Assembly: GCA_029255685.2 (NCBI GenBank)
Contig: CM055317.2
Location: forward strand, 69,367,460-69,431,459
Reading direction: 5' to 3'
DNA: 64,000 nt
Source: Silene conica
Lineage: Eukaryota > Streptophyta > Magnoliopsida > Caryophyllales > Caryophyllaceae
The notes beneath the pieces were generated by a model that ran no database searches, was not told the origin of the DNA, and was given only the letters and a program-made list of their open reading frames with translations. Every line of letters starts with the position of its first letter. Positions within the stretch are counted from its first letter, which is position 1. The position numbers and the translations under genes are program-made. Positions 35,426 through 48,200 of the stretch are shown piece after piece.

Positions 35426-35585
35426 AGTAAACACTCTTATATTTTCTTGATTGTAATGAAACAAAAATTGGGCAGCACTTCCTTATTGTTCTCCAAATAC
35501 ATTATAGAATGTATTTGGAGAACAATAAGGAAGTGTTGCCCAATTTTTGTCTCATTACAATCAAGAAAATATAAGAGTGTTTACT
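35426..35585. repeat. Near-perfect 77-bp inverted repeat (hairpin)
   Basis: Arms 35426-35502 and 35509-35585 are inverted copies with two differences, separated by six bases. Weaker pairing continues outward for about 20 bp. A transcript in either direction would form a long stem like a primary small-RNA precursor. It sits inside the CACTA element. Confidence 0.9.
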
Positions 35586-35984
35586 ACCTAAATGGCATGA
35601 AATATTCAAAGACGACAGTCTCAAAACGGGGACTATTCAACAATTACACCTAATGTGTAATTATTGAACGGGTACTATTCAAGAATATTCTAAACAAATC
35701 AACAACACTGACAATCAACAACAATGCAAATTTTATATAAAAAATCAATCGTCCTAAACATCTTAACAACAATATGCGACGGATTTGGGACGAAATTAGC
35801 TACTAACCTAATATCACTAACCACCTAACAATACTAATTAAACTAATCAAATAACAATTAAACTAAACTAACTATTCCTAATAACAATAAAAAACAATAA
35901 TACGGAATTTGCGACGGAATTTTGCGACGGATTAAACATAAAAAATTAAGACGGTATATAAATAACGAAAGTTAGTATACATAC

Positions 35985-36235
35985 ATAAGGAGAAATGGAG
36001 AAGGAAGAAAGAAGTGGCGGCGGCAAGGTGGCGGCGGTGAGGTGGTGGCGGCGGTGAGGTGGCAGGTGGAAGGGAGAAGAAAGGAGAAGGAGGAGGAAGG
36101 AGGAGGAAGGAAGGAGAAGGAGGAAGGAGGAAGGAGGAGGGCTGGCAGGCGGCGGCTGCGGCGGCGGCGGCGGCGACGGGGTTGTAGGGTGGTAGGGTGG
36201 TGGTGTGGTGGGGTGGTAAATCGCCGGCAAATCGC
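35985..36235. repeat. GGA/GGC-rich purine block in the CACTA element
   Basis: On the plus strand the sequence is almost all G and A with GGCGGC and GGAGGAAGG repeats, contrasting sharply with the AT-rich surroundings. On the minus strand, the direction of the coding remnant, it is a CT-rich tract that could be a 5' leader. Open frames across it are products of low complexity. Confidence 0.6.
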
Positions 36236-36856
36236 TTTTAGGGTTTTCGTTTTTTTAGTTTTGAAATCGATTTGGGGAAAAATAAGACCCGCGGGGTCTG
36301 TATAATATAACTTTGCGACGGAATTTTGCGACGGAATTTCCGTCGCAAATCTGGTCAAGGTCAAAATTTGACCAGATTTGCGACGGAAATTCCGTCGCAA
36401 ATTTTGACTTCTGTGACGGAATTTCCGTCGCAAATCTGGTCAAGGTTTGACCTTGACCAACTTTTGGTCAAGTCTGGTCAATATGTTTGCGACGGAATTT
36501 CCGTCGCAAAAGTCAATATTTGCGACGGACTTTCCGTCGCAACTTTCCCGCCATTTGACTTTCACTTCGCGGGTCTGGGAAATTTAGCTCCGTCGCAAAT
36601 TCCGTCGCAAAAAAAAAATCCGTCGCAAAGTCCGTCCCAAAACCAAATTTGCGACGGATTTTCTATCCGTCGCAAATTATCCGTCGCAAGGGCAGTATTT
36701 TTTTTGTAGTGTAGGACCATTTGAGCTATTAGCTCTATGAGCCAGTAGCTCAGTTTAAGCTACTTCAAAAAAAGTGCTCTAATGATTAAGTTGCTTGCTT
36801 GAAAACTTTTTTATTTGTAAATAAGTCGTTTTTATGAACTATTGGAGATACTCTAA

Positions 36857-37735
36857 TAGGACGCTTTGCATTCATCCGTTGTCCTCGTTTTCCACAACAG
36901 AATTCAAAAATACTTTCTAAATTTTCAAAATTTCAAGTTTGTCGCATATTCCCTAACTAAAAATTATGTTCCGTCACTAATTTGGAATCTGTCCTATCTA
37001 ATTTTTTTTATATCTATAGTAACTAAAATTTTTGATAAGAGGAGTATATATCTTATATCTTATGTCTTCATGTATATTGAAACGTGGTTATATAAGTAGA
37101 TAGATAGATAGATAGGTAGATAAGAAAATAAAATGACAAAAAAGTGAAAGAGTCCATATAATCATAATAATAATAATAAGGTGAAGTTGAATTTATTAGG
37201 CGATGTTATTTCTGATAGATAATTCAACTTGAATACATATATAACGTTACAAAACAAGATGTTATAGAATATGAGATTGATTTTGTAGTTTGTCTTTTGG
37301 GTACACTTTTGGGGTATGTCCTTTAGTTTGAAGCCTCAAGGAAATATCATGGCACTATCCATTGTCATGTACTTAACCGTGCATCTTCATTCTTTTGTGT
37401 TATGTCTTTGGCTACGATACGATCGGCCAACCGTCGTGCATCGACTATTAGAACTGTCTCATTCGTATTACTAAGAGCTAGTTGATTATTGCGATATTTT
37501 TTACGCGTTATGTTATTTTCATTCATGAGAATTACGATCACAAACTTTATTTTGGTCTGACATTGAGAATTTTTTTGTCGCTTTCACCGCTAATATATAT
37601 TATAAGACTAGACAAATTCACGATTTGGTTATAAACATGTGACGTTATGAAACAATCATTAACAGTGATAAAATGAATCAACAATAACAATAGAAACAAT
37701 CACAGTTAAAGTACAAAATCATTGATTAAGGCTTA
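36857..37735. other. Intergenic stretch without recognised genes
   Basis: Contains a (TAGA)n microsatellite near 37097-37124. No gene or RNA recognised. Confidence 0.4.
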
Positions 37736-39165
37736 GTCATTGGTTTAAATTTTTGGCTGAGATGAATCAGATAATCTCCTAACATGGTATCTGAATTTGA
37801 TGACCCTGATAATGGGATTCTAGGTGTAATAATTCAACGTACATTATAAGTGGAATTTCAGCATATGTTAGGGGTGTTTGATTAAGATATGTGTTTGGAA
37901 TTAGCTAAACCTTTGTTTCATGTTTTTTATATTTTGATACACATACCTCAAACCCACAAAGTATGGATTTCTCATATCTAGGGGATGTGGGTATGAGAAT
38001 GATACCTTTGGGTATCAAATGAAAGAAGGGAAATAAAAAGGAAAATGATGTGAAAAAATCCATATTTTTATATAAAAATTGAATTAAATTGTTTTTAAGA
38101 ATTTTTTCGGGGAAATAATACAATGATTTTTTCTCGACACGTTTAATATAATTAAAAACAAAAATTAGACAAATAACTAATGAATTATGAATACATGAAA
38201 ATTTAAAGTAGAAAATTAATACATAAATAAATAGTACAAAGTTATTAATAAAATTAACATACAACCAAATTTATTTTCTCATCCCAAAATTGAACCAAGT
38301 AATAACAGGTATGAAGAATCGAGTTCCAAACCGATAACCCTGGTTTGATTCTTGATTCCATACCGATACCTTTGTGTGTGAACCAAACACCCCTTTATAG
38401 ATTAAGGCTCAATCTTCACTTTAATCTGGCATCAGAATTTGAAACCATGAGTTCTTAGTTCTTACATTCCAATCCTGAGAGTCTCCAAAATATAACAAGC
38501 GTAATTCCAGCATATATTATCATTGACTAACCGAGAATCTATACATTATCTACTCTTCAAACGGATTAATCCGAATAATCTTCTAACATGGTATCAAAAT
38601 TTGAAACTCTAAGGTCTTATATCTCAATCCTAAAAACCTCCAAAACATTGTTGTTAAACTCCCGATCCGGATTATAGGATCTTACGATTCTACGTTTCAA
38701 AAAGTGGTGACCGATCTCGATTTTAGGTAAGATCTTAATTTTGTAGGATTTTACAGTTCAACTCGGGTCAAATTTTTTCAGAGCGGAATCTTCATCTGAC
38801 CCTACATTATTAACATTTAATTTTTTCCAGTTACTAATATTTTATATATGACTTTTAACATAGAAATCTATTATAAACGAGAATAATTAGTAGGCACCTA
38901 GTAAGATAAAAATGTTTTGAGATTTAAGCACTAGATTTTAACATATTTTAATAACACAATTATGTATTTTAGTTAATTTGTAGGAACTTACGATTTTACG
39001 ATCCAATCCTACCGATTCGGTCCTAAAAAGCTCATCGATCCAAAGTAGGATCCCGATCCTAATAACATTGCTCCAAAATATAACAAGCGTAATTCTAGCA
39101 TATATCACCATTGCCTAACCGAGAATCTGTGGATTATCCACTCGATCTATAAACGGATTAAACCG
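37736..39165. repeat. Decayed LTR-type repeat remnants
   Basis: Related segments near 37736-37866, 38400-38640 and 39069-39165 share AACATGGTATCWRAATTTGA, TATAACAAGCGTAATTC.AGCATAT and GACTAACCGAGAATCT. The AACATGGTATC junction resembles an LTR end followed by a tRNA-Met primer site, so these may be ruins of an LTR element. No coding sequence survives. Confidence 0.45.
37871..38394. mobile_element. GGGGTGTTTG Tourist-like MITE inside the decayed repeat
   Basis: The ends GGGGTGTTTGATT and AACCAAACACCCC are inverted and flanked by TTA (37868-37870 and about 38395-38397). It interrupts a copy of the surrounding repeat after AGCATATG, so it inserted later. Confidence 0.68.
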
Positions 39166-42100
39166 AAAAATTGAATAAGAAGTTAGGTGAAGCAACAAAT
39201 GTAGCTAACAAAAGAGTAAGAAACTTCCAGGAAAGTTTGATAGACAAATTAAAAGACAGAGACATTGTAGTAGAAGAAGCTAACAATTTTGGATCTCTTT
39301 GATGTTTCCTTCCTCAAATATTTGACTATACAATAACTAGACATTCATGCATTTACAATTCTGTGTTTGTGTGTTTGTTTTAGGCTTTTAGTAGCAGCAG
39401 CAGCAGCAGCCATACATGCCAGTAGTAGTTCTTTTCTTGTATTAACGGCCGCAATTTCAGCTTTTGGATTTATGCATGCAACTAACTAACCTAATGTCTA
39501 ATGTCTAATGTCTAATGTCTATCACAAATTCTGGTCTTTCCAGACATTATCCGTCTTAAACTGAAAGCGGTCACAATATGTAAGTGATATTATTCGTAAT
39601 GTTTTCACTACTTGCTATCCGTCTTCAACTTGTGACGGTTAGTGTCCGTTACAAGCAAGATGCTTCGAATAATGTTTATACATGTATGTATGTGAAACTT
39701 AGGTGAGTACTAAATATGATGATTAACACTTTTATAGTTTTATATATAGTACTCTTATCATTAGGGCTTTGTCTCTCTTGCGCACCAGAAAAATTACTAC
39801 CCGTATGTAATTATGAGATAATTATGGGTTCAGAATAATTAATCGTACACCTCGAATTTTTCATGTACAACACTTTCACGATGGGGTATTTTGGTAAACG
39901 GTGTATTGACCAATTTTTAATATTTTTGACCAGTTAATATGTTAATTTTAGTATTTGGTAAATAACAAATTGAAACAATATATTTAGGGTTATTATGTTG
40001 GTTTTATAATATGTTGATTAATCAAGCATATTCGTTAACATATTCTAAACTGGGAAAATTTACTACATTTTACAATAAAAATTAACAATCTACTAATCGT
40101 AATATGTTAATTACCAAAAACTCAAAATTAATTTGTTAATTATTATGCTAGTCAAATCTAATGTGCCTTTACAATCTACTTATATTGAAATTAATCCGTT
40201 GGTTAACAAATAGGACAAATATGTTAAGTTTTGTTATTGGATCTAGGCCGTCCAAATTTGTTATCTATTTACTTTAGAGTTATTGCTTATTGAAAAGATA
40301 GACGTTATTGTTTAGGATACGAGAATAATATATATTGAAAAAAAAAACTCACAAGTTTGTCTAATATACCAATTGTCTAAGAAATGCGTATGCTATGCAT
40401 AAATAATTATAGGGCTGTCTAAAGGAATAATTATGAAGGCTTGTTTTATATATGAAATGAAAGCCCTAAATTTTATTGAAATCATATTATATACAGATTA
40501 TAGAGTAAAATTATTTTCTTAGCTATATCGTTCATGTTTCCTAAAATTTAAAAACGTGGTAAACAAAAATATAATCATTAATAGAGTAATTAGTTATGTA
40601 TTAAACGAAATTTATATTAAATTCATGATATATATTTTGGAAAAAAATTTGTATAATTGCATAAGTAGAAGTTCATCGATTTTTAAAATATATTCGGTAA
40701 TAATCAACGTCATGAAAAAAAATCCATTAATAATGCATGGTTTAAATAGGTCAAGTCTTTGATGATATTTCCATCATTTTCTTAGATTGCATCATAGATA
40801 TTCTTTTGCTTACTCCTCACAATCTTGAAAAATGCATAAAGACACATAAAATGATAAACAAAGAGGTGTACATATACATAACATATATAAATAAATTACA
40901 TAAATATTGTTTCGTCCTGATTCACGATCATTTGTTTATCTATTTCATTTTACGATGTTTTAATCAATTATTTACCTTTGTATTTTGGACTGCTTTTGAT
41001 GAATACTTTAACTCTTTTATACTCAATTCTGCGCACTTATCATCGATAATTGATCGATCGTCTTTTATTTCTTTCAGTTTTATTTTAAAATCAAACGTAA
41101 ACAACTGAACGAGACGGATCTGACTATAAGAATTTTTAGGTGATATTATATGATCGACCAATGCAAATGGTTGCAAGGAGGGCCACCACAAAGACAACCA
41201 GCTTAAGCATCACGGGTTGTTCTATTCCTAGATTCCTTTCCTCACATTTCACACTCACGTCTTCACATTTCATATTTAACACTCTTCTCTAACACATTTG
41301 ATCGCCTTGGAAGTCGACCAGGCAAATGAGTTAATCAGGTCAATTACAGATTATCGTGTTATTTCGAGTTTAACATAATATTAGACCGATTGAATAAGGT
41401 CAATTTGTCTCATAGTTCAATCTCGAGATCGTCTAAGAGTCAGATCATGTTGATTTTAGTAGATATATTTATAAGAGATTTTAACGATTTTTCTTAATTT
41501 ATTTTTTGTTTGGGTTAGGTTTAATCCTATCAAATCTCAATTTTTTTTTAGAGTATTTTTGTTTTGTGAATGTTCTTTTATATGAAAAAAATTGATTGTC
41601 TTTTGGTCTATTTGTCTTTTCATAACGATAATACGGAATAATCAGAGTCGGATGGATTTTATCTTTCTCTTGTGTTGTGTTCCTGTTTTGTATCTAGAGT
41701 ATTGCGGATTTGTGGTTCATCTTTGACTTGTAAGAGGTGGCATTTTCCTTGTTCAGACATACGTTTGGATAAGTGGTTACGAGTACAAGATGATCTTAAA
41801 CAAAAATTGGGTATCAGGGTGTTAATCTTCTGAGTAATGTAATTTCGTCGATATTTAGCTAAATGTTTTTCATTTTCTCAATATATCTTACTTCATTAAT
41901 AATTCGCTCTGTTAAAAATCAACTAAATCCGACACTTGAATTAATATTTTGGTGTTTGGGACACAAATAAATGTTGCAAGTTGCAACATTATGAATTACT
42001 CGAATAAATCATAAGTGTAGTATTTTACTTATATTTTAGAATTTTCGATGCCTTTCGTTCCGTGATTTAATCTCATATTTAGCACATAAATAGACCATGC

Positions 42101-42800
42101 ATAGGACAAGTCCACTGAAAAAGGGCCAATTAAATCAATAACTACATTTATAAAAAAAATATTAAAAAACTAATTTTTATATTGATTGATAACTTAAATA
42201 TTTAAATCCGTCAGTATTGTTAATAAAATATCAGGCTATTAAAATTAAACTAACAAATATATTTAACTAAATGTTAGCATTTTACTTTTTATTTTTCTTA
42301 TACAATAAGACGGTTCTATAAAAAATGTATTTCTCGTAAATGAGATCGCAAATCCACTGATGATCATCAAAATACCCCAATTTTGTGCATGTAGCCCAAA
42401 GTAGACATTAGTAGGCCCAAAAAGCCCAGTACTTCACAAACAAACCCATTCAAAACTGCAACTAAAACTCAAGGCCTACATAAAGAATCATTTTTACGCG
42501 ACGAAGACCATCTCTCTAAAATTTTCGTGATTATCAATTATCCAAATATCCCGACCGTGTGTCATGACTGTCATCTCATAAATTCTCATTTATGATGGGT
42601 AGTATCCGTCGCAAGTTTAGGCGAGTCAAATAAAATCCATTTGGGAATATAAGGACAAACTTTGTGATTAGCTATGCACCTTTACTTTTGTTTTATTTAC
42701 CTATCTGGGTATATTCGACCCGTCACAAGAGAGACTTATTGCTGTCATCTACCGCTTCTCCACATTGTAGCTCTAAACAGCTGCATAAGGGCCTAGCACT
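39166..42800. other. AT-rich intergenic region
   Basis: No gene is supported in 3.6 kb. Short simple repeats are present: (GCA)n at about 39393-39410 and (TAATGTC)n at about 39491-39520. A GACGG-rich segment near 39540-39665 ending GTTACAAGCAAGAT looks like a worn copy of the family at 43694. Short open frames near 40556 and 40806 are AT-driven and unrecognisable. Confidence 0.45.
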
Positions 42801-43245
42801 TAGGTAGCACCAAAACGGACACGGACACGGGACACGGCATTTAAATTTAATAAAATATACATTTTATAGTTATAAATTTTTTATTTTATTTTTGTAAAAG
42901 TATTTTATATTAATTTAATTAAGTGAATGTAAAAATTGTCCTTAATAATAAATTTATTTTCATTCCTCATTCGAATCAATATTCTAATTGATCTCTTTCG
43001 ATAACGCATTTCTCATCTCAAGAATATCATTCACCGCAAATGATAACCAAATATCGTGGACACGCGACGGACACGGCTCAGATACCATGGACACGCATCG
43101 GACACGTGCCCAAATAAATGTAGAAAGTTAGACACGGCTATTTAGATGTTGGACACGTTTCGGCGTGTGTCCGTGGAGTGTCGGTGTCGGACACGGTGTC
43201 GGACACGGTACGGCTCATTAGGAGAAATGTCCGTGCTACCTAGTG
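42801..43245. mobile_element. GGACACGG Mutator-like MITE, copy 1
   Basis: It starts TAGGTAGCACCAAAACGGACACGG and ends GACACGG...GTCCGTGCTACCTA, with inverted ends. The interior is identical in structure to the copy at 52972 (AATTTAATAAAATATACATTTT, TTTCGGCGTGTGTCCGTGG). GGCCTAGCAC and GGCTAGCAC flanks suggest a 9-bp-range duplication, but the right border is uncertain by a few bases. Confidence 0.75.
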
Positions 43246-43690
43246 AGGCTAGCACACATTGACACTGTATCTCGAAACAGATGCTCCGGTACTCCAACTC
43301 CGCTGCGTGTAGCCAACGGAGAAGATCGGAAGGACTTAAATAGAAGCAAAATTGGAAATGGATGTACCTAAGAATGACCTAGTCTAACATGATCGAAAAT
43401 AAGACCTGAATCGACTGATTTGAATAAATAAAATTATTTCATTTTAGTTTTATCCCTAACCATGATTATAAAAAGATATTTATCATTTTATCTTTGACAG
43501 ACCATTTTTTCTCTTTATTTCTAAGACCCGTCAAAGCTTTCTAAAAACAATTTGACAATCCTCTTATATCACTCACATTTCACTATTCATAGACTCGAGT
43601 TGAGTCTTGGATTTCCAAGTCTAACTTAAGACCCGATAATAATTGGGCCACTCAATCCTGAGTCTCGCGTCAAGTCCTATGAGAGCCTTT
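43246..43690. other. Intergenic stretch without recognised genes
   Basis: No gene or clear element recognised. Confidence 0.35.
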
Positions 43691-43693
43691 TGT

Positions 43694-43890
43694 TAAGCAC
43701 AAATTCTCTTTGAAAACGGACAATAATCATAAGATGAAGACGGATAACGACTCTCTCTCACAAAATGCAAGTGACACTACCTATGCAATGCTCCATTTTC
43801 TCTCACTTGTCTTGCCACCTGCTTTACACAAATTATGAGAGACATATCCGTCTTCCGTAGGACGAATAGTATCCGTCACAAGCAAGATAC
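43694..43890 (+). mobile_element. GACGG-rich MITE family, copy 2
   Basis: From AGCACAAATTCTCTTTGAAAACGG to GTATCCGTCACAAGCAAGAT. It is the reverse orientation of the copies at 22527 and 55209 and more diverged. Confidence 0.55.
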
Positions 43891-43933
43891 TTTGGTTGTT
43901 ACGACTGAATTTCAGACTTGGGTTGAGGTCAAT

Positions 43934-44349
43934 CTTAGGGTAACATTATTGGTCAGATCGACCAAAGTAAGACTCTGTCACATCAGCTTTCCACTAACTT
44001 TTATTATTTCTTTATTGTTCAGACTCACCTCAGAACCACTTCAGACTTTGTACATTATCCGTCAGAGCCACCTCAGACTTTACTTTTTTTTACCTTACTT
44101 TTTTTTTTTAACAAAAATAAATGACAAGTGGCAACCCTCATTGGATAATTTTAATAGTAAATGGGGTCAAAACTCACCAAAGTCTTAAGTTGAGTCTTGA
44201 ATATCCAAGACTCGACTTAAGACTTTGTTAAGATTTTGGTACATTATTGGTAGTTTTGAGTGAGTCTTGTCTTAAGCCTTGCTAAAGTCTTCTCTTAAGA
44301 CTTGCTAAAGTCTTGTCTCATCTCAAGACTACCAATAATCTTACCTTAG
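43934..44349 (+). mobile_element. AAGTCTTAAGAC MITE family, copy 2
   Basis: Starts CTTAGGGTAACATTATTGGTC and ends CTACCAATAATCTTACCTTAG, inverted ends. It is the reverse of 33604-33971 with shared TCACATCAGCTTTCCACTAAC and GAATATCCAAGACTC. An open frame running through it is spurious. Confidence 0.78.
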
Positions 44350-44923
44350 GACCAAATTACCACAACTAGTCACGGTAATTCGAACTCCAGACGACTCAAC
44401 CTGAACTCGCAACAACCCAGTCTGAACTCTGAACACAACATGAATGACTTGTTTGTCAGGTCATACGCCATCATCCTCTGCTCGAGTATTGCAGCTCCTA
44501 ATTATATTCACAAACATCAACAGAGTTCAGACAAAATGCAGCATGTAACACCTTCAATTAAGAAGCTACCATCTTGTTGAATTTTATAGCACCTTATCTG
44601 ATATCCCTTTCGACTTTATCGTCAAGCCCATCTACATTTTTCATAAACCGAAATCATATTACCGGAAAATTGTATAAAACCGCGTCAGGCAGAAAACAAA
44701 ACAAAAATTATCGAACAAAGAAGCGACCTTGGATTCACACAAAAATTACGAGACTGCAACAATTTAGCTTCTACATTCCAATTTCCAAATTTCGAACACT
44801 CCTGCATCCCCTAGTTCCTACAATATGAACAATACAAATGTCAAATGAGAGAAGACGATGTACAATCGACAATTACAACATACAATGTTAGATTGACTGA
44901 AGCGAAATCTCCTTCTAAAGAAG
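44350..44923. other. Intergenic stretch downstream of the HSF gene
   Basis: No gene is recognised. An open frame near 44574-44828 lacks any family motif. Confidence 0.4.
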
Positions 44924-44926
44924 TAA

Positions 44927-45149
44927 GGCCTTGTTCAATCTAGCTTAATTTCAGCTCATTTCAGTTTTGCTCCGCCGTATTCTGTTTAGTTCTCCTCAAT
45001 TTCAGTCAATTATGTTCAGCTCATCTCTTTACAAAACTAACTTATAATTCAGCTTCATTCACTCCAATTCAGTTCTTTTCAATTTAGTTCAATTCAGCTT
45101 TACTCTATCTAATTCAATTCAGCTCGTTTTAGCCGAAAAGAACAAAGTC
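44927..45149. mobile_element. GGCCCTGTTCTTT Tourist-like MITE, copy 4
   Basis: GGCCTTGTTCAATC and GAAAAGAACAAAGTC are the diverged ends, flanked by TAA (44924-44926 and 45150-45152). It lies about 125 bp past the HSF stop codon, possibly inside or just beyond the 3' UTR. Confidence 0.75.
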
Positions 45150-45273
45150 TAAGTCTTGTTGGGTTCTTCCCTTGGCCTGTATATAGCAATAGATAAATTA
45201 GTCGATACCATCTGAGTTAGTCGATAATTACTAAGACCGATTTTGCCAAGTTATACGAACCAGAAAGATATTA

Positions 45274-48200
45274 CTAATCTTCTACTATGGCCTCGTCCTC
45301 TTCATCTCCTTCCACACCCAAACCTTTGACGTTTTCATTCAGTAAGTCGTCCCAAAATGCATCATCGAGTTCTCTATCCATGCTCTCGAAGTGGTCTTGT
45401 TTTCGATCAAATTCTACTCTACCGCGACCTTGCATTTCAAGAGCCAGCGCCTCGAGTTCATTCACCCCACAGGAACCATCTAGTTCCAAAGGCTCAACCT
45501 TCACATGACTACTACTAGACTCCCCACTTAGTCCCTGCTCGAGTCCTTGCTCGAGAGGCCGTCTTCTTTTCTTGCTTACAACTTCTTCGAGGTCTTTCCT
45601 AATCTCCTTTTGTCGAACCAATTGTTGTAAGAAAGTCGGGTTTTGCATTGCTCTTGCTAGGAAGCTCATCATATTTTGTTGTTTCGATTCTGTGACTTGT
45701 AACCTTTGCTCCATGGCTTGTAAGTAAGCTCTTGTGTTCTGTTGTTGAAGTCTTAACTTCACTAATTCCGTCATTAACACTTGCTTGTCCCGTTTTAGTC
45801 GATCGACTTCTCCGTCTAATCCGAATCTACCTACCTCTACACAAGGGTCTATACCTTGTTGTGAAGGACAAGATTGAGATGGGTTTTTTCTTCTCTTTAT
45901 GTTCTTCAAGAGTTGCTTTTGCCCTCTTAGAAACCCTTCATTAGCAAATTCCCACTTATCTGGATCAATCTTTCTAAATCCCTACAAATTTATCAAAAAC
46001 GCAATTTGAGTAAGTCCTACGTAAAACGGTATAAAGAAACACATCATTCATCCACATTTGGTAAGATTATTAGTCAAAGTCTTCCGAGTCTTAACTCTAC
46101 TATATCAATTTTTCATTAACTTTTATTATTTTATATTGCTCGGATTTACCCTAAATTCAGCTCAGACTTTTTGTGCACCTTAAATTCTACTACTTTTTAC
46201 TCTACTTTTATTTTCCAATTTATAAAGGAAAAAAAGGACACGTCATTTATAAATGGAAAGAATTGTATAGTAAATTGGGTGAAGACTCTAATTTTCAAGA
46301 TTCAATTTAAAACTTTGTCAAAACTTCAACAGATTATCGATAGTCTTGAATAAGTGTTGTCTTAAAACTATCAATAATCTTAACGTAACGTTGAACATTC
46401 CTCGACCTCATAAAGTTTACACAAAATTTCATTTCCTTTATGACTGACATAGCCGTCGTAAACTTGCAACGGGTCAAGGATTAACCATGCGGGGTAGATA
46501 CAACAAACGGAATTACTTTTTCACATACAACAAACGGAATTACTTTTTCACAGTTTTTCATAATCATTCCATGTCATGCCCTTTTTTCTAATAACCTACT
46601 CAAATGAACTCAAATCTTTACATTTTTCTCCGAAATTAAATCTAATTACTCTACAAATAAACTTGACAATAAATTATAAATCTCCTATTATTGAAATTAT
46701 TAGGTTTATCGGTATGTAAAATTAATAAAATTCATTTGTTTTATGTGTGCACAATCATTCAGAATAATTTTCCTCCATCCCTTTGAGGCAAATGAACTCA
46801 AATCTATACATTTTTCTCTAAAATTAAATCTAATTACTCTACAAATAAACTTGACACTAAAATTATAAATCTCCTATTATTGAGGCAATCACAGTGATTA
46901 GCTAACGGAATATATGCAAAAGATACAAATGATATACATATAGTAAATATATGTTCTAATAATAAGCATAAACAATAATCAAATTGTTAAAACTCAAAAA
47001 TAAATCTTAAAATGAAGGTTATGGTCCTCGAACCTTGACCCCTTGCAAAAGAAAATACTTACTACTTTAGTAGTTACCACTACACCATACAAGTTTTATT
47101 TGAAATGAACATGTTTATTTATTACTTAATCTAAAAGTTAGCCTGGGCAGTAGGGGTGTTCATAATAAACCGAACCGCATAACCGAACAGAAAACCCGAA
47201 AAACCGTACATTTTTAAGGTTCGATTAACCGGACCGTTTTGACAAAGCGGTTCGGTGAACGGAATCGTTAAATTTATCATGGACACGGTTCGGTTCGCAA
47301 TTTTAGAAAAGAGGTTAACCGCGAACCGAACCGTTCACAATAAAGTAAGCAAAAAATTAAAATATTATATCAAAAATTGTTCTTTTGTGTAATTAAAAAG
47401 TGTTTCTAAATTCAAAAATGGTTAAAATGATTAATATTAGGGGTTGTTTGGTTACCCATTTCATGAGAATTGTAACTTCCCAAGGAACTTTAATTCCTCC
47501 ATTATGGAGGAAGTTACTCACCAAGCCCCCTTGGTAAGACCATCCCCAAGCAGAAGGTCGCGCTAATCGGGTCACCAACATTTTTACTCTTAATCTCACC
47601 TTAATTATCGTGACCCACTTTTAATCCACCTTCACCCTCCCAAGCAGAAGGTCGCGACCTAGGGGCATCAACCCAATTATTTTTCACTCATTTTCCATTT
47701 TCCAACATTTTCAATCATTAATTACATTCTCTACCCCACCAAATAATATAATAAGACAATAATATTGTGACACGTCAAAGGTCACCAAAGATCACCAAGA
47801 AGGTCACCAACCCATTTCGGGGTCACAAATTGACCCTGAAAATTTCAAGGTCACCAAAATTAATACAAGGTCACCAAAATTAGTGTCTTAATTACGTAAT
47901 TAGGGTGACCCAACAAGATCGCGACCTCCTTGGCGACCTTGCTTGGGGATGGTCTAAGTGCAACTTCCCACATGAACTCATTTCCTCCATAGCAACCAAA
48001 CAACATTTTTGCAATTCACATGAATTTAAGTTCCTAGGAACTTCATCTTCCTATGGTGAACCAAACAACCCCTTAAAGTTTGACTAATTAACTTTATTGT
48101 TGAATATAATTAAATATTAAAAATTTAATTAAACTACTAGATAAAATTATCCAAAACTAAAGAAAATATATATTTAGCATGTTTATAGGTTAACCGGTAA

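Larger units (their letters stand above)
34256..36711 (-). mobile_element. CACTA (En/Spm) element, non-autonomous, 2.46 kb
   Basis: It begins CACTACAAAAC and ends TTTTTTTGTAGTG, the CACTA hallmark, with a 3-bp TAG duplication on each side (34253-34255 and 36712-36714). Both subterminal regions (34276-34705 and 36310-36690) are dense arrays of TTTGCGACGGA and its inverse TCCGTCGCAAA, alternating with CTTGACTGACCTTGACTT-type words. These are the transposase-binding arrays expected of the family. Between them are a short coding remnant on the minus strand, a long hairpin, and a G/GGC-rich block. Most transposase sequence is missing. Confidence 0.93.
33996..36853. mobile_element. Tourist-like MITE split by a CACTA insertion
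   Basis: The left part (33996-34255) begins GAGCATCTCCAATGG. The right part (36712-36853) ends ATTGGAGATACTC. TAA flanks both (33993-33995 and 36854-36856). The host MITE would be about 400 bp without the CACTA element, which fills the middle. GAGCATCTCCAAT ends with TAA duplications are typical of Tourist-like MITEs. Confidence 0.8.

Noticed and set aside
35946..36433. Pro/Ser-rich and Arg/Glu-rich open frames
   Set aside because: Products of the low-complexity GGA/GGC block. All frames are long there because stop codons are rare in such composition.
43835..44188. 117-codon open frame on the plus strand
   Set aside because: It spans the end of one MITE and most of another and has no protein family resemblance.
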